DNA of 64,000 nt, taken from the NCBI RefSeq assembly GCF_964023145.1, contig NZ_CAXIED010000001.1:682001-746000 (forward strand), read 5' to 3'. Position 1 is the stretch's first letter; each line of letters starts with the position of its first letter. The notes beneath the pieces were generated by a model. That model made no database searches and had not been told where the DNA came from. It saw only the letters and a list, made by a program, of their open reading frames with translations. The stretch is from Chlamydia sp. BM-2023 (GTDB lineage Bacteria; Chlamydiota; Chlamydiia; Chlamydiales; Chlamydiaceae). Made by a program: the position numbers and the translations under genes. Below, piece by piece: positions 26,786 through 35,752 of this stretch.

Positions 26786-27252
26786 AGGTAATTCTCTATA
26801 ATCCTGATATTCCCCAGAACACAGGGAATATCGGAAGAACCTGTATAGCTCTGGGAGCCTCATTAGTTTTAGTGAGGCCTCTAGGGTTTTCTTTGCTTGA
26901 TAAATTTGTTAAACGCGCAGGAATGGACTACTGGGATAAGGTGGATCTTTCAGTCGTAGATTCATTAGAGGAAGCTTTAGATGGCGTTAGCCAAGATAAG
27001 GTTTTCTGTCTTTCGACAAAAGGTTCCCAATACTACGGGGATGTCGCTTTGCCAATGGACGGAGTTTATCTTTTTGGCTCTGAATCCAAGGGATTGCCTG
27101 AGGTAGTATTAAAAAAATACTACAACCACTGTTATTATTTGCCCATGAGACCAGGAATCCGGTCTTTGAATTTAGCAACAACTGTGGGTGTAGTGTTATT
27201 CGAAGCAGTTCGACAAAACCATCAAAGTGCTTGTATCCGCAACGGAAACTAA
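26782..27252 (+). CDS. SpoU-family tRNA methyltransferase (TrmL-like)
   Basis: SPOUT-fold 2'-O-ribose methyltransferase of 156 residues, the size of TrmL, which modifies nucleotide 34 of certain tRNA-Leu species. It shows the NTGNIGRTC motif 1, LFGSESKGLP motif 2 and the knot motif RPGIRSLNLATTVGVVLFE. It is translationally coupled to mip by a 4-base overlap and ends in a stop shared with the convergent trxA. A tRNA-Leu gene lies just beyond trxA. Confidence 0.87.
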   Translation: MKVILYNPDIPQNTGNIGRTCIALGASLVLVRPLGFSLLDKFVKRAGMDYWDKVDLSVVDSLEEALDGVSQDKVFCLSTKGSQYYGDVALPMDGVYLFGSESKGLPEVVLKKYYNHCYYLPMRPGIRSLNLATTVGVVLFEAVRQNHQSACIRNGN

Positions 27253-27557
27253 GCGTGCTTGTTAATTAATTTAACTAAAGCATCCTTGTCTTTTAAACCG
27301 ACTGTACGATCTACTTCTTTACCATCTTTAAATAGAATTAAAGTTGGAATCGAAGAAACTCCATATTGTTCTGCAGGCCCAGGACTATCATCAATATTGA
27401 CTTTCCCAATGAGCACTGCAGGAACTTCTGTTGCTACAGCATCTAATACAGGAGCCAGCATTTTACAAGGACCGCACCACTCAGCAAAAAAGTCCACGAG
27501 CACAAGGCCTGAGGCAATGAAGGAGTCGAAATTTTCAGAGGATATAACTTTGACCAT
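27249..27557 (-). CDS. trxA: Thioredoxin
   Basis: Small disulfide reductase of 102 residues with the active site WCGPC at 27-31, the cis-proline in SSIPTLILFKDG, and the usual fold length. It lies 37 bases downstream of a tRNA-Leu gene on the same strand with no terminator between, so the tRNA and trxA may share a transcript. The stop overlaps the convergent trmL-like gene. Confidence 0.95.
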   Translation of the reverse strand: MVKVISSENFDSFIASGLVLVDFFAEWCGPCKMLAPVLDAVATEVPAVLIGKVNIDDSPGPAEQYGVSSIPTLILFKDGKEVDRTVGLKDKDALVKLINKHA

Positions 27558-27594
27558 AATTTTCCTAATTTGAGTTTGCGGGATTCATTTTATC

Positions 27595-27678
27595 TGCAGC
27601 TAAGAAGACTTGAACTTCCATGAGCATAAGCTCACTAGAACCTGAATCTAGCGCGTCTACCGGTTTCGCCATAGCTGC
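27595..27678 (-). tRNA. tRNA-Leu (anticodon CAG)
   Basis: The minus strand folds into a class II tRNA of 84 bases. The acceptor stem GCAGCTA/TAGCTGC is perfect. The anticodon stem CTAGA/TCTAG is perfect with loop TTCAGGT, giving CAG. A long variable arm and the T arm AGTTCAAGTCTT follow. The discriminator is A, as expected for leucine. CCA is not encoded. Confidence 0.93.
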
Positions 27679-28364
27679 ATGATGGCAGATTGTAGACGTA
27701 GGTTTAAAAAAACACAATTCAGAAACTTTTTCAAAACAAAAGATAGGAAACATCACCAAAGCCGCAACGTTACTCAAATACTGAACGTTGGTACTTGAAT
27801 CTGGTTAGTTTGTTTGAAAAAGCATCAAATTCTTAGGATGTGTCAATTCAGAAAATAACATATTAAAGTAAGTCATTCTCTTAAAAAAGAATAGTATTCT
27901 TTTTTTGATTAATTGCCTTCTATAAACATAAGAAGGGGACTTTTTGAGGCCACGCTCACTTTAAGACGAAGTTCTTATTACACTTGCAATTGTTTATAAG
28001 CAGAGTTTAATTATCTAATTTTAAAGAGCTAAAATTATATTTTTACATTCGAAAAATTAAATGATTCTGAATATGATCACAGGTTGGCTCTTAAAATTCA
28101 TCTAAGTGAATGACCATAAATTAGATAAAGAAGATCAAACTGTATTAGAAAGTTCTTGAGCATCAAATAACAATGCTATTCGTTTATAGTTGAAAGCAGG
28201 CTAGTAGCTTTATGTTCAACATAATTCTCCTCTTATGCTAGTATGATTGATTTAATGCGAAACAGTGCCAAACTATTCTTGAGTTTATTGCTTTAGAAAC
28301 TAGCTTTTCTGCAGTAGACCAGGGAAACTTTTAAGTTGCTTCATTAGCTGAAAAAAGGATGAGC
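27679..28364. other. Long non-coding interval between tRNA-Leu and CT538-type gene
   Basis: About 690 bases with no supported gene on either strand. It is the longest such stretch in the window and strongly AT-rich. It holds an AT-only hairpin at 27883-27905 (10-bp stem, 3-base loop, T-rich 3' side). It must contain the promoter for the tRNA-Leu/trxA transcript on the minus strand and that for the gene at 28365 on the plus strand. I could not fix either. Confidence 0.5.
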
Positions 28365-29081
28365 ATGAATATTTCTGGAAGTATCAAACAGAGACTTCTC
28401 CAGTTTTTGGAAAAACAAAAAACACCAGAATTGTTAGCTACGTATCTATTTTATCTAGAACAAGCTTTAGATTTAAATCCTGTGGTTTTTGCTCGCGACA
28501 AAATAATCTTTAAAACTCCAGAAGACGCTATTCGAATTCTAGAGGAAGATAAAAAGATTTGGCGTGAAACAGAGATACAAATTTGCTCTGGGAAACCAGA
28601 AGTTAACGAACATACAAAAAGAATATACATATGCCCCTTCACAGGGAAAGTATTTGCTGACAACGTATACGCCAACCCGCAAGATGCTATTTATGATTGG
28701 CTGTCTTCATGTCCTCAGAATACAGAACGTCAAAGCGGTGTTCGTGTAAAACGTTTCTTTGTGTCCGATGATCTAAATATGATCAAAGAGTATATAGCTC
28801 CTCCTAAAGAGCCAATTATCAAAACGGTTTTTGCCTCAGCTATCACGGGGAAATTGTTTCATAGTTTGCCTACTCTTATCGAAGATTTTACTTCTAACTA
28901 CCTACGTCCTATGACTTTGGAAGAAGTGCAAAATCAAAACAAATTCCAATTGGAAAATACCTTCTTATCCTTGCTGCAAGACGCTCTAGTGGAAGACAAG
29001 ATTGCCGAGTTTGTAGAGAGTTTAGCAGATGACACAGCCTTTCATGTATATATTAGTCAATGGGTAGATACAGAAGAGTAA
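28365..29081 (+). CDS. Chlamydial hypothetical protein (CT538 position)
   Basis: A 238-residue protein. Its middle has two similar segments, IYICPFTGKVFADN (about 82-95) and VFASAITGKLFHS (about 155-167), suggesting an internal duplication. I see no catalytic motif. AAAAAAGG lies 6 bases before ATG 28365, which excludes the ATG two codons upstream. It overlaps tsaE by 22 bases and is probably the first gene of the run through dnaQ. Confidence 0.65.
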   Translation: MNISGSIKQRLLQFLEKQKTPELLATYLFYLEQALDLNPVVFARDKIIFKTPEDAIRILEEDKKIWRETEIQICSGKPEVNEHTKRIYICPFTGKVFADNVYANPQDAIYDWLSSCPQNTERQSGVRVKRFFVSDDLNMIKEYIAPPKEPIIKTVFASAITGKLFHSLPTLIEDFTSNYLRPMTLEEVQNQNKFQLENTFLSLLQDALVEDKIAEFVESLADDTAFHVYISQWVDTEE

Positions 29082-29518
29082 CGCATTCTTCTCAAGAAAC
29101 TGTGAATATAGGAATTGAGCTTGGTAAGATACTCCCCTCAGGGGCTGTTTTACTTTTGTTCGGTGATTATGGTGTAGGGAAAACAGAGTTTGTTCGCGGG
29201 ATTGTGCAAGGGTATCTCGGAGATGCTTCGGCTCAAGATGTCGCTAGTCCTTCCTTTTCCCTTTTACACGTATATGGTAGTGAGCCTCGAAGAATTTGCC
29301 ATTACGATTTATATCGTATGGATAACATCGGAAATAATCTGATGGGAGTTTTTCAGGATGCCGAAGAGGAAGATGTTATATGTGTAGAATGGCCTGACAA
29401 CATAATGTTGCCACAATTCCGAGAAACAATACGGATCTACATAAAGGCAATAACTACTGCTCAAAGAGAGGTAAGCATAGATGCTTCACCTTCATTGTTA
29501 AAATTGTTAAGGGAATAG
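29060..29518 (+). CDS. tsaE: tRNA threonylcarbamoyl adenosine modification ATPase TsaE
   Basis: Small ATPase (YjeE family) that assists the TsaB-TsaD complex in making t6A at position 37 of ANN-decoding tRNAs. The 152 residues carry the P-loop GDYGVGKT at 35-42, SPSFSLLHVY and HYDLYRM, then VEWPDN, all characteristic of TsaE. It begins inside the end of the preceding gene, so translation is coupled. The dnaQ-like gene follows after 7 bases. Confidence 0.92.
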   Translation: MGRYRRVTHSSQETVNIGIELGKILPSGAVLLLFGDYGVGKTEFVRGIVQGYLGDASAQDVASPSFSLLHVYGSEPRRICHYDLYRMDNIGNNLMGVFQDAEEEDVICVEWPDNIMLPQFRETIRIYIKAITTAQREVSIDASPSLLKLLRE

Positions 29519-29525
29519 AATAAGA

Positions 29526-30275
29526 ATGACATTACTAAAGGATACGATTTTTGTGTGCCTGGACTGTGAAATGACAGGTTTGGATGTCAAAAAAGATCGT
29601 ATTATTGAATTTGCTGCAATTCGTTTTACTTTTGATAGTGTGATTGACTCTATGGAATGTCTGATCAATCCTGAGCGTGTTGTTTCAGCAGAATCGCAGA
29701 GGATCCACAGAATTTCTGACGCAATGCTAAAAGATCAGCCTAAATTTGCTGAAGTATTTCCCAAAATTAAGTCCTTTTTGAAAGAAGGGGATTATATAGT
29801 GGGACATAGCGTGGGTTTTGATATACAAGTTTTATCCCAAGAAGCAGAGAGAATAGGTGAGAGCTTCCTGTCTAAATACTGCATTATTGATACTTTAAGA
29901 TTAGCAAAGGAATACGGGGACAGCCCTAATAACTCTTTAGAATCTTTGGCTGTTCATTTCAATGTTCCTTATGATGGCAATCATCGCGCTAAGAAAGATG
30001 TAGAAATTAACATCAATATTTTCAAACATTTCTGTAAGCGTTTTCGCACAATAGAACAGCTCAAGCAAATGTTGGCAAAGCCAATAAAAATGAAATATAT
30101 GCCTTTAGGGAAACATAAAGGCCGCTGTTTTTCAGAAATCCCTCTATCTTACTTGCAGTGGGCATCTAAAATGGATTTTGATCCAGATCTGCTCTTTTCT
30201 ATACGACATGAAATCAAACATCGACAGAAAGGCACAGGTTTTACCCAAGTTAATAATCCTTTTATAGGTTTATAA
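29526..30275 (+). CDS. dnaQ: DnaQ-like 3'-5' exonuclease with C-terminal DUF3820-like domain
   Basis: DEDDh exonuclease of 249 residues, either the proofreading subunit of DNA polymerase III or a related nuclease. Exo I is CLDCEMTGLD (about 11-20), Exo II GHSVGFDIQVL, and Exo III NHRAKKDVEIN. After about residue 180 a short extra module reads MPLGKHKGRCFSEIPLSYLQW. It resembles the DUF3820 domain found alone or fused to exonucleases. A hairpin follows the stop. Confidence 0.85.
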   Translation: MTLLKDTIFVCLDCEMTGLDVKKDRIIEFAAIRFTFDSVIDSMECLINPERVVSAESQRIHRISDAMLKDQPKFAEVFPKIKSFLKEGDYIVGHSVGFDIQVLSQEAERIGESFLSKYCIIDTLRLAKEYGDSPNNSLESLAVHFNVPYDGNHRAKKDVEININIFKHFCKRFRTIEQLKQMLAKPIKMKYMPLGKHKGRCFSEIPLSYLQWASKMDFDPDLLFSIRHEIKHRQKGTGFTQVNNPFIGL

Positions 30276-30289
30276 AACACAGCTGTTAC

Positions 30290-30315
30290 ATCAAGTAATC
30301 ACTTGATTTTCTTTA
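30290..30315 (+). terminator. Possible Rho-independent terminator after dnaQ
   Basis: ATCAAGT, loop AATC, ACTTGAT, then TTTTCTTT. The stem is short (7 bp) but perfect and the T-run is in place, 15 bases after the dnaQ stop. Confidence 0.45.
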
Positions 30316-30375
30316 ATGCGGAAGCTACTATCCAACAAAATGTAGGAGTGCCGCCGCTTTTCAGGGGAATTTTTA

Positions 30376-30846
30376 ATGCTTAAGAAAAAACCCGTATCTT
30401 TTAGCTGTATTGATGGTCATATTTATAAGATTTTTCCTAATGATCTAAATGCAAATAATACTGTTTTTGGCGGACTGTTAATGAGTTTATTAGATCGCTT
30501 AGCCCTCGTAGTCGCAGAAAGACATGCAGAAAGAATTTGTGTGACAGCTTTTGTTGATGCTCTCTGTTTTTACGCCCCAGCTTATATGGGAGAAAATCTG
30601 ATTTGTAAAGCTTCTGTCAACCGTACATGGACAACCTCATTGGAAGTCGGGGTGAAAGTTTGGGCAGAAAATATCTATCAACAGGAGCGACGTCATATTA
30701 CTTCAGCGTACTTCACGTTTGTTGCTGTAGATGAGGATAACTCCCCCACACCTGTTCACCAAGTTGTTCCAGAAACTTCTGAGGAAAAACGTCGATATGA
30801 AGAAGCAGATCAACGTAGACAGGCTCGATTGAATATGAATAAATAG
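30376..30846 (+). CDS. Acyl-CoA thioesterase (hotdog fold, YciA-like)
   Basis: Hotdog-fold protein of 156 residues. The fold signature is [27 protein letters not shown], with the catalytic acid in the LLD segment, and the second half has the expected beta strands ([22 protein letters not shown]). Such enzymes hydrolyse acyl-CoA. The tail is charged. It begins after the dnaQ terminator and is 8 bases before lnt, so it may start a transcript with the lipid genes. Confidence 0.82.
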   Translation: MLKKKPVSFSCIDGHIYKIFPNDLNANNTVFGGLLMSLLDRLALVVAERHAERICVTAFVDALCFYAPAYMGENLICKASVNRTWTTSLEVGVKVWAENIYQQERRHITSAYFTFVAVDEDNSPTPVHQVVPETSEEKRRYEEADQRRQARLNMNK

Positions 30847-30853
30847 GAACGTC

Positions 30854-32479
30854 TTGTTCAGAATTCTTAGCTTTTTTTGCTCCTGGATACTCATAGCCCT
30901 CGCTCAACCTGACATGAGCGGACTGTTCTCTATTTTAGGCAGTGCTTGTGGTTACGGCCTCCTTTGGTATAGTTTAGAGCCGCAAAGGCAGCATCATCTT
31001 TCCTGGAAACAGCTCACAGTAGCATTATTTTTCTGGTCAGCAACAATAAATGGAGTGCATTTCTCATGGCTGCTCTCAGATTTGTATGTCGGAAAACTTA
31101 TCTACATTGTCTGGGGCGTATTAATTAGCTTGTTAGCTGTGCTATTCACCGCCTTTTCCTGTTTGTTCATTTACGTAATACGCAAACGATATACCAAGTT
31201 ACTTTGGTGCTTGCCTGGAATTTGGGTCGCATTAGAAATGATGAGATTCTACTTCCTCTGTTCCGGAATGTCTTTAGATTACCTAGGCTGGCCTATAACT
31301 GCGTGTGCTTACGGAAGGCAATTTGGAGGGTTTTTCGGTTGGGCAGGGGAAAGCTTCGTCACAATAGCTACAGGAATCAGTTTCTACTATGTAGTGTTGG
31401 GGAGGCGTTTTGCCCTAGGAACATGGTTGGCATGCCTACTCTTTCCCTATGTTATAGGTGGAATACATTACGAATACCTCAAGAGTGCTTTTTCAAATCA
31501 AGAAAACTTACGCATCGCAGTTATCCAACCAGCCTCCTCAGCTCTTTTAGAAGGCCCATGGGCGGGAGCCCCCGCCATGGCCTGGCAAAAACTTATTAGT
31601 TTATCTTCTATTGTAAGAAAGCCCGTAGATCTATTAATTTTCCCCGAGGTTTCCGTACCCTTTGGGACTCATAGAAAAGTCTACCCCTACGATGATAGCA
31701 AAATGATATTAGCTCCTCTAACCAGTTTTAAGCAGGAAGATGAGCTTCTAACAAATATCGATTGGATGCAAGCATTAGTAGACCACTTTAATTGCCCTAT
31801 TCTTATGGGATTAGAGCGTTGGGAAGAAGACGGATCTCAAATGCATTTCTACAACGCTGCAGAGTGTCTTTCTCAAGAAGGAAAGATCGTTGGATATGAT
31901 AAACGTGTGCTTGTTCCTGGAGGGGAATATATTCCCGGAGGGAAACTAGGATGGCTTGTTTGTAAGAAATACTTCCCCGAATACGCTCTGCCTTGCCAGC
32001 GTCTTCCAGGGGAGCGCTCTGGAGTCATGCAAGTACAGAATTTGCCTAAAATGGGAATTTCCATTTGTTATGAAGAGACTTTTGGAAATTTATTACGGCA
32101 CTATAAAACCGAGGGCGCTAAACTCCTTGTAAATTTAACTAATGATGGATGGTATCCGTCCTCTAGACTCCCGCAAGTGCATTTTTATCATGGAATTTTG
32201 CGAAATCAAGAGTTGGGGATGCCTTGCGTACGCTCCTGCCATACAGGTGTGACTGTAGCTGCAGATGCTCTGGGAAGAATTGTGAAAATGCTCCCATATG
32301 AAACTCGCTCTAGGAAAGCTTCTCCTGGAGTTTTACAAGTAACTCTTCCACTTCAAAATTACTCCACGCTTTATGCATGGTGGGGAGATCTACCCATGAT
32401 TTTCTTATCTTTGCTCTCGCTAGGGTACGCAGGATGTTATTTTGGATATCGCTTGCTTGCTAAAAAAGAAAAAGGATAA
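30854..32479 (+). CDS. lnt: Apolipoprotein N-acyltransferase
   Basis: Inner-membrane enzyme that adds the third acyl chain to bacterial lipoproteins. The 541 residues have about six N-terminal membrane helices, then a nitrilase domain. The catalytic triad is visible as Glu in LIFPEVSVPFG, Lys in YDKRVLVPGGEY and Cys in GISICYEETFG. A final helix closes the protein. The start is TTG at 30854 with AGGAA upstream. The nearby lipid A genes fit an envelope biogenesis cluster. Confidence 0.92.
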   Translation: MFRILSFFCSWILIALAQPDMSGLFSILGSACGYGLLWYSLEPQRQHHLSWKQLTVALFFWSATINGVHFSWLLSDLYVGKLIYIVWGVLISLLAVLFTAFSCLFIYVIRKRYTKLLWCLPGIWVALEMMRFYFLCSGMSLDYLGWPITACAYGRQFGGFFGWAGESFVTIATGISFYYVVLGRRFALGTWLACLLFPYVIGGIHYEYLKSAFSNQENLRIAVIQPASSALLEGPWAGAPAMAWQKLISLSSIVRKPVDLLIFPEVSVPFGTHRKVYPYDDSKMILAPLTSFKQEDELLTNIDWMQALVDHFNCPILMGLERWEEDGSQMHFYNAAECLSQEGKIVGYDKRVLVPGGEYIPGGKLGWLVCKKYFPEYALPCQRLPGERSGVMQVQNLPKMGISICYEETFGNLLRHYKTEGAKLLVNLTNDGWYPSSRLPQVHFYHGILRNQELGMPCVRSCHTGVTVAADALGRIVKMLPYETRSRKASPGVLQVTLPLQNYSTLYAWWGDLPMIFLSLLSLGYAGCYFGYRLLAKKEKG

Positions 32480-32508
32480 TATACGGACACTCTTTGTCAG
32501 GTTTTTGC

Positions 32509-33351
32509 ATGTTAGAACGAGCTCAAAGAACGTTAAAGCGCGAAGTACGTTATTCAGGGGTAGGAATTCACTTTGGAAAATCAGCGACTTTAACTTTAGA
32601 ACCTGCCAAAGAAAATACCGGAATAATCTTTTGTCGCTCCGATATGCTGGGTAATCATATTCCAGCATTACTTCCTAACGTATGTAATACTGGGCGTAGC
32701 ACCACGTTGTCTTCAGGGGAGACTGTTATTGCAACAGTTGAGCATCTTATGGCAGCTCTGCGCTCTAGTAACATAGATAACGTGGTTGTCCGTTGTAGCG
32801 AGGAAGAAATTCCTATAGGTGATGGAAGTTCGCATGTTTTCATGCAGCTAATAGATGATGCGGGTGTTTGTGTACAAGACGATAAAGTTCCCATTGCGAG
32901 ACTATCTCAGCCTGTGTACTATCAAACACAAGATACTTTTCTTGCCGCATTTCCTTGTGATGAGCTAAAAATTTCTTACACTTTGCATTATCCTCAAAGT
33001 CCTACTATAGGAACGCAATACCGTTCTTTTGTTATCACAGAAGAATCTTTTCGTAAGGAAATAGCTCCTTGTAGAACATTTGCTTTATATAATGAGCTGT
33101 GCTTTTTGATGGACAGAGGGCTAATCAGAGGCGGTTGTTTAGAAAATGCTGTGGTTTTTAAAGATGATGGTATTATCAGCCGGGGACAGTTGCGGTTTTC
33201 AGATGAGCCTGTGAGGCATAAAATTTTGGATTTGATCGGAGATCTATCTTTAGTGGGTAGGCCGTTTGTCGCTCATATTGTTGCCGTAGGATCGGGGCAC
33301 TCCTCGAACATTGCCTTAGGTAGAAAGATTTTAGAAGTGCTACAACCCTAA
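32509..33351 (+). CDS. lpxC: UDP-3-O-acyl-N-acetylglucosamine deacetylase
   Basis: Zinc enzyme of the committed step of lipid A synthesis. The 280 residues contain the zinc ligands in TVEHLMAAL and RHKILDLIGDL (His and Asp), and the catalytic His in GSGHSSN near the C terminus. I chose ATG 32509 (MLERAQRTLKREV), with CAGG upstream, over an in-frame TTG at 32494. fabZ, lpxA and fmt follow at short spacing. Confidence 0.94.
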   Translation: MLERAQRTLKREVRYSGVGIHFGKSATLTLEPAKENTGIIFCRSDMLGNHIPALLPNVCNTGRSTTLSSGETVIATVEHLMAALRSSNIDNVVVRCSEEEIPIGDGSSHVFMQLIDDAGVCVQDDKVPIARLSQPVYYQTQDTFLAAFPCDELKISYTLHYPQSPTIGTQYRSFVITEESFRKEIAPCRTFALYNELCFLMDRGLIRGGCLENAVVFKDDGIISRGQLRFSDEPVRHKILDLIGDLSLVGRPFVAHIVAVGSGHSSNIALGRKILEVLQP

Positions 33352-33365
33352 GAAATGAGTCATAG

Positions 33366-33830
33366 ATGAAAGAGGCGCCTGTAATTAAATTACGAGAATT
33401 ATTAAACTTACTCCCACATCGTTATCCCTTTTTGCTTGTGGATAAGGTGCTGTCTTACGATTTGGAGAATAGATCTATTGTTGCACAAAAAAATGTAACG
33501 ATAAACGAACCCTTTTTTGTAGGACATTTTCCTGAAGCGCCCATCATGCCCGGAGTATTGATATTAGAATCTTTAGCGCAAGCAGCTGGAGTTTTGCTAG
33601 GCTTAGTTCTAGAAAACGATAGGCATAAGAGATTGGCTTTGTTTTTAGGAATACAAAAAGCAAAGTTTCGTCAGGCGGTGAAGCCAGGCGATGTTCTTAC
33701 ACTAAGTGCTAATTTTTCGTTGATTTCGTCGAAGGGGGGGAAAGCTTCGGCGCGAGCTTGTGTGGGTTCTCAGATTGCTGCTGAGGGAGAACTTAGCTTT
33801 GCTCTTGTAGATAAGGAATCTTTAGAGTAA
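33366..33830 (+). CDS. fabZ: 3-hydroxyacyl-ACP dehydratase
   Basis: Hotdog-fold dehydratase of fatty acid synthesis, 154 residues. The family start [14 protein letters not shown] and the active-site block [21 protein letters not shown] with catalytic His and Glu are both present. It lies between lpxC and lpxA, the common arrangement, since both branches draw on 3-hydroxyacyl-ACP. Confidence 0.96.
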   Translation: MKEAPVIKLRELLNLLPHRYPFLLVDKVLSYDLENRSIVAQKNVTINEPFFVGHFPEAPIMPGVLILESLAQAAGVLLGLVLENDRHKRLALFLGIQKAKFRQAVKPGDVLTLSANFSLISSKGGKASARACVGSQIAAEGELSFALVDKESLE

Positions 33831-33839
33831 CGGAGACGT

Positions 33840-34679
33840 ATGACGGACATTCACCCAACAGCAATTATCGAACCTGGGGCTAAAATCGGAAAGAATGTTG
33901 TTATTGAGCCGTATGTTGTTATTAAATCTACGGTAACCCTTTGCGACAACGTAGTTGTCAAATCTTATGCCTATATTGATGGGCATACTACTGTAGGAAA
34001 GGGAACAACAATATGGCCATCCGCAATGATAGGTAATAAACCCCAAGATTTAAAATATCGAGGGGAAAAAACCTATGTCACCATTGGTGAAAATTGTGAG
34101 ATTCGAGAATTTGTTATAATTACTTCGTCTACATTTGAAGGGACAACAGTTTCTATAGGAAATAATTGTCTTATCATGCCTTGGGCCCACGTAGCTCATA
34201 ACTGTACGATTGGAAATCATGTGATTTTAAGTAATCACGCACAGCTAGCAGGTCATGTTCTCGTAGAAGATTATGCTATTATTGGTGGAATGGTAGGTGT
34301 ACATCAGTTTGTCCGTATAGGGGCTCATTCGATGGTTGGCGCGCTAAGTGGTATCCGAAGAGATATTCCTCCATACACCATAGGTACTGGAAATCCTTAC
34401 CAGTTAGGCGGAATTAACAAAGTCGGCCTACAAAGAAGACAAGTGCCTTTCGAAACACGCTTAGCTTTAATCAAAGTATTTAAGAGAGTTTATCGTTCCG
34501 AAGACAGCTTTTCAGAAGCTTTGCTAGAAGCTCACGAAGAGTTCGGACATATTCCTGAAGTTCAACATTTCATCCGTTTTTGTCAGTCACCAAGCAAGCG
34601 TGGTATAGAACGTGGCGCTGATGACACCGCTTTTGAAGAAGAGGGGATAGAGAGAGAAGGAGTCCTGGTTGAACCTTAA
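33840..34679 (+). CDS. lpxA: UDP-N-acetylglucosamine acyltransferase
   Basis: First enzyme of lipid A synthesis. The 279 residues begin with a left-handed beta-helix of hexapeptide repeats (from [22 protein letters not shown] to about residue 190). The catalytic His lies in [10 protein letters not shown] and the acyl-chain ruler region in [14 protein letters not shown] helical C-terminal domain follows, with a short acidic tail. The end overlaps fmt by 11 bases. Confidence 0.95.
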   Translation: MTDIHPTAIIEPGAKIGKNVVIEPYVVIKSTVTLCDNVVVKSYAYIDGHTTVGKGTTIWPSAMIGNKPQDLKYRGEKTYVTIGENCEIREFVIITSSTFEGTTVSIGNNCLIMPWAHVAHNCTIGNHVILSNHAQLAGHVLVEDYAIIGGMVGVHQFVRIGAHSMVGALSGIRRDIPPYTIGTGNPYQLGGINKVGLQRRQVPFETRLALIKVFKRVYRSEDSFSEALLEAHEEFGHIPEVQHFIRFCQSPSKRGIERGADDTAFEEEGIEREGVLVEP

Positions 34680-35622
34680 AGTTATTTATTTTGGCACGCC
34701 ACAATTCGCTGCTACAGTGCTAGAAGATTTGTTACATCACGATATTGATGTTATCGCTGTTGTTACCCGTGTCGATAAACCTCAGAAACGCTCTTCGCAA
34801 CCCATTCCCTCTCCAGTCAAGACCTTGGCATTATCCAAAGGCATTCCTCTTTTGCAGCCCGAAAAAGCTTCAGATCCGCAATTTATTGAACAATTGCGCG
34901 CCTTCGAGGCCGATGTTTTCATTGTTGTTGCTTATGGAGCAATTTTACGTCAGGTAGTTTTAGATATCCCCCGCTACGGTTGTTATAATTTGCACGCGGG
35001 GCTCCTGCCTGCATATCGCGGCGCGGCGCCCATACAACGATGTATTATGGACGGCGTCACGCAGTCTGGGAATACGGTAATTCGCATGGATGCAGGTATG
35101 GACACCGGAGACATTGCTAATGTGTCTTATGTTCCTGTAGGCCCCGATATGACCGCTGGTGAGCTTTCTGATGCTCTGGCAAATCAGGGTGGAGAAATTC
35201 TAATAAAGACTTTACATCAGATCTTTCAAGGAAAGATTTGTCACTCTCCCCAAGACAACTCTTTAGCTTCGATAGCTCCCAAGTTATCAAAAGAAGAAGG
35301 GCTTGTTAATTGGGATCGTCCCGCTGAAGTCGTCTATGCTCAAATACGGGGTGTGACCCCAGCTCCCGGAGCCTGGACACTATATTCCTATAATGATAAG
35401 CCCAAAAAACGCTTAGCTATTCGTAAAGCATCTCTTGCTTTTGCTCAAGGTACTTATGGCTCCCCAGGAGACATCAGTATATCAGATAAAAATGAACTAC
35501 TGGTCGCCTGTGCTCAGGGGGCTATTTGCTTAAAGGAGATTCAGCCTGAAGGCAAAAGTTCTATGGATTCAAAAACTTTTTTGAACGGTCATTCTAATTT
35601 TGAATTAAAGATATTTTTTTAA
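34669..35622 (+). CDS. fmt: Methionyl-tRNA formyltransferase
   Basis: Formylates initiator Met-tRNA. The 317 residues show the N-terminal [14 protein letters not shown], the catalytic signature [21 protein letters not shown] with Asn and His, and [10 protein letters not shown], then the C-terminal OB-like domain. The start is TTG at 34669, supported by AGAAGGAG six bases upstream. It overlaps lpxA, so it ends the lipid A operon. Confidence 0.94.
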   Translation: MNLKVIYFGTPQFAATVLEDLLHHDIDVIAVVTRVDKPQKRSSQPIPSPVKTLALSKGIPLLQPEKASDPQFIEQLRAFEADVFIVVAYGAILRQVVLDIPRYGCYNLHAGLLPAYRGAAPIQRCIMDGVTQSGNTVIRMDAGMDTGDIANVSYVPVGPDMTAGELSDALANQGGEILIKTLHQIFQGKICHSPQDNSLASIAPKLSKEEGLVNWDRPAEVVYAQIRGVTPAPGAWTLYSYNDKPKKRLAIRKASLAFAQGTYGSPGDISISDKNELLVACAQGAICLKEIQPEGKSSMDSKTFLNGHSNFELKIFF

Positions 35623-35752
35623 TTAGTCGTTTCATTGTCATTTCATTTTCTAATTGGTCAAGTTATTTTAGTTTATTAAGTTGCATTTGTGTTATAATGA
35701 CATTCTCTTATTGTTATTTTGCTAAAAACCTTTTAATTTTAAGGAGGTGGAT

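Noticed and set aside
27565..27777. Minus-strand open frame of 70 codons
   Set aside because: It runs across the tRNA-Leu(CAG) gene, which explains the sequence fully.
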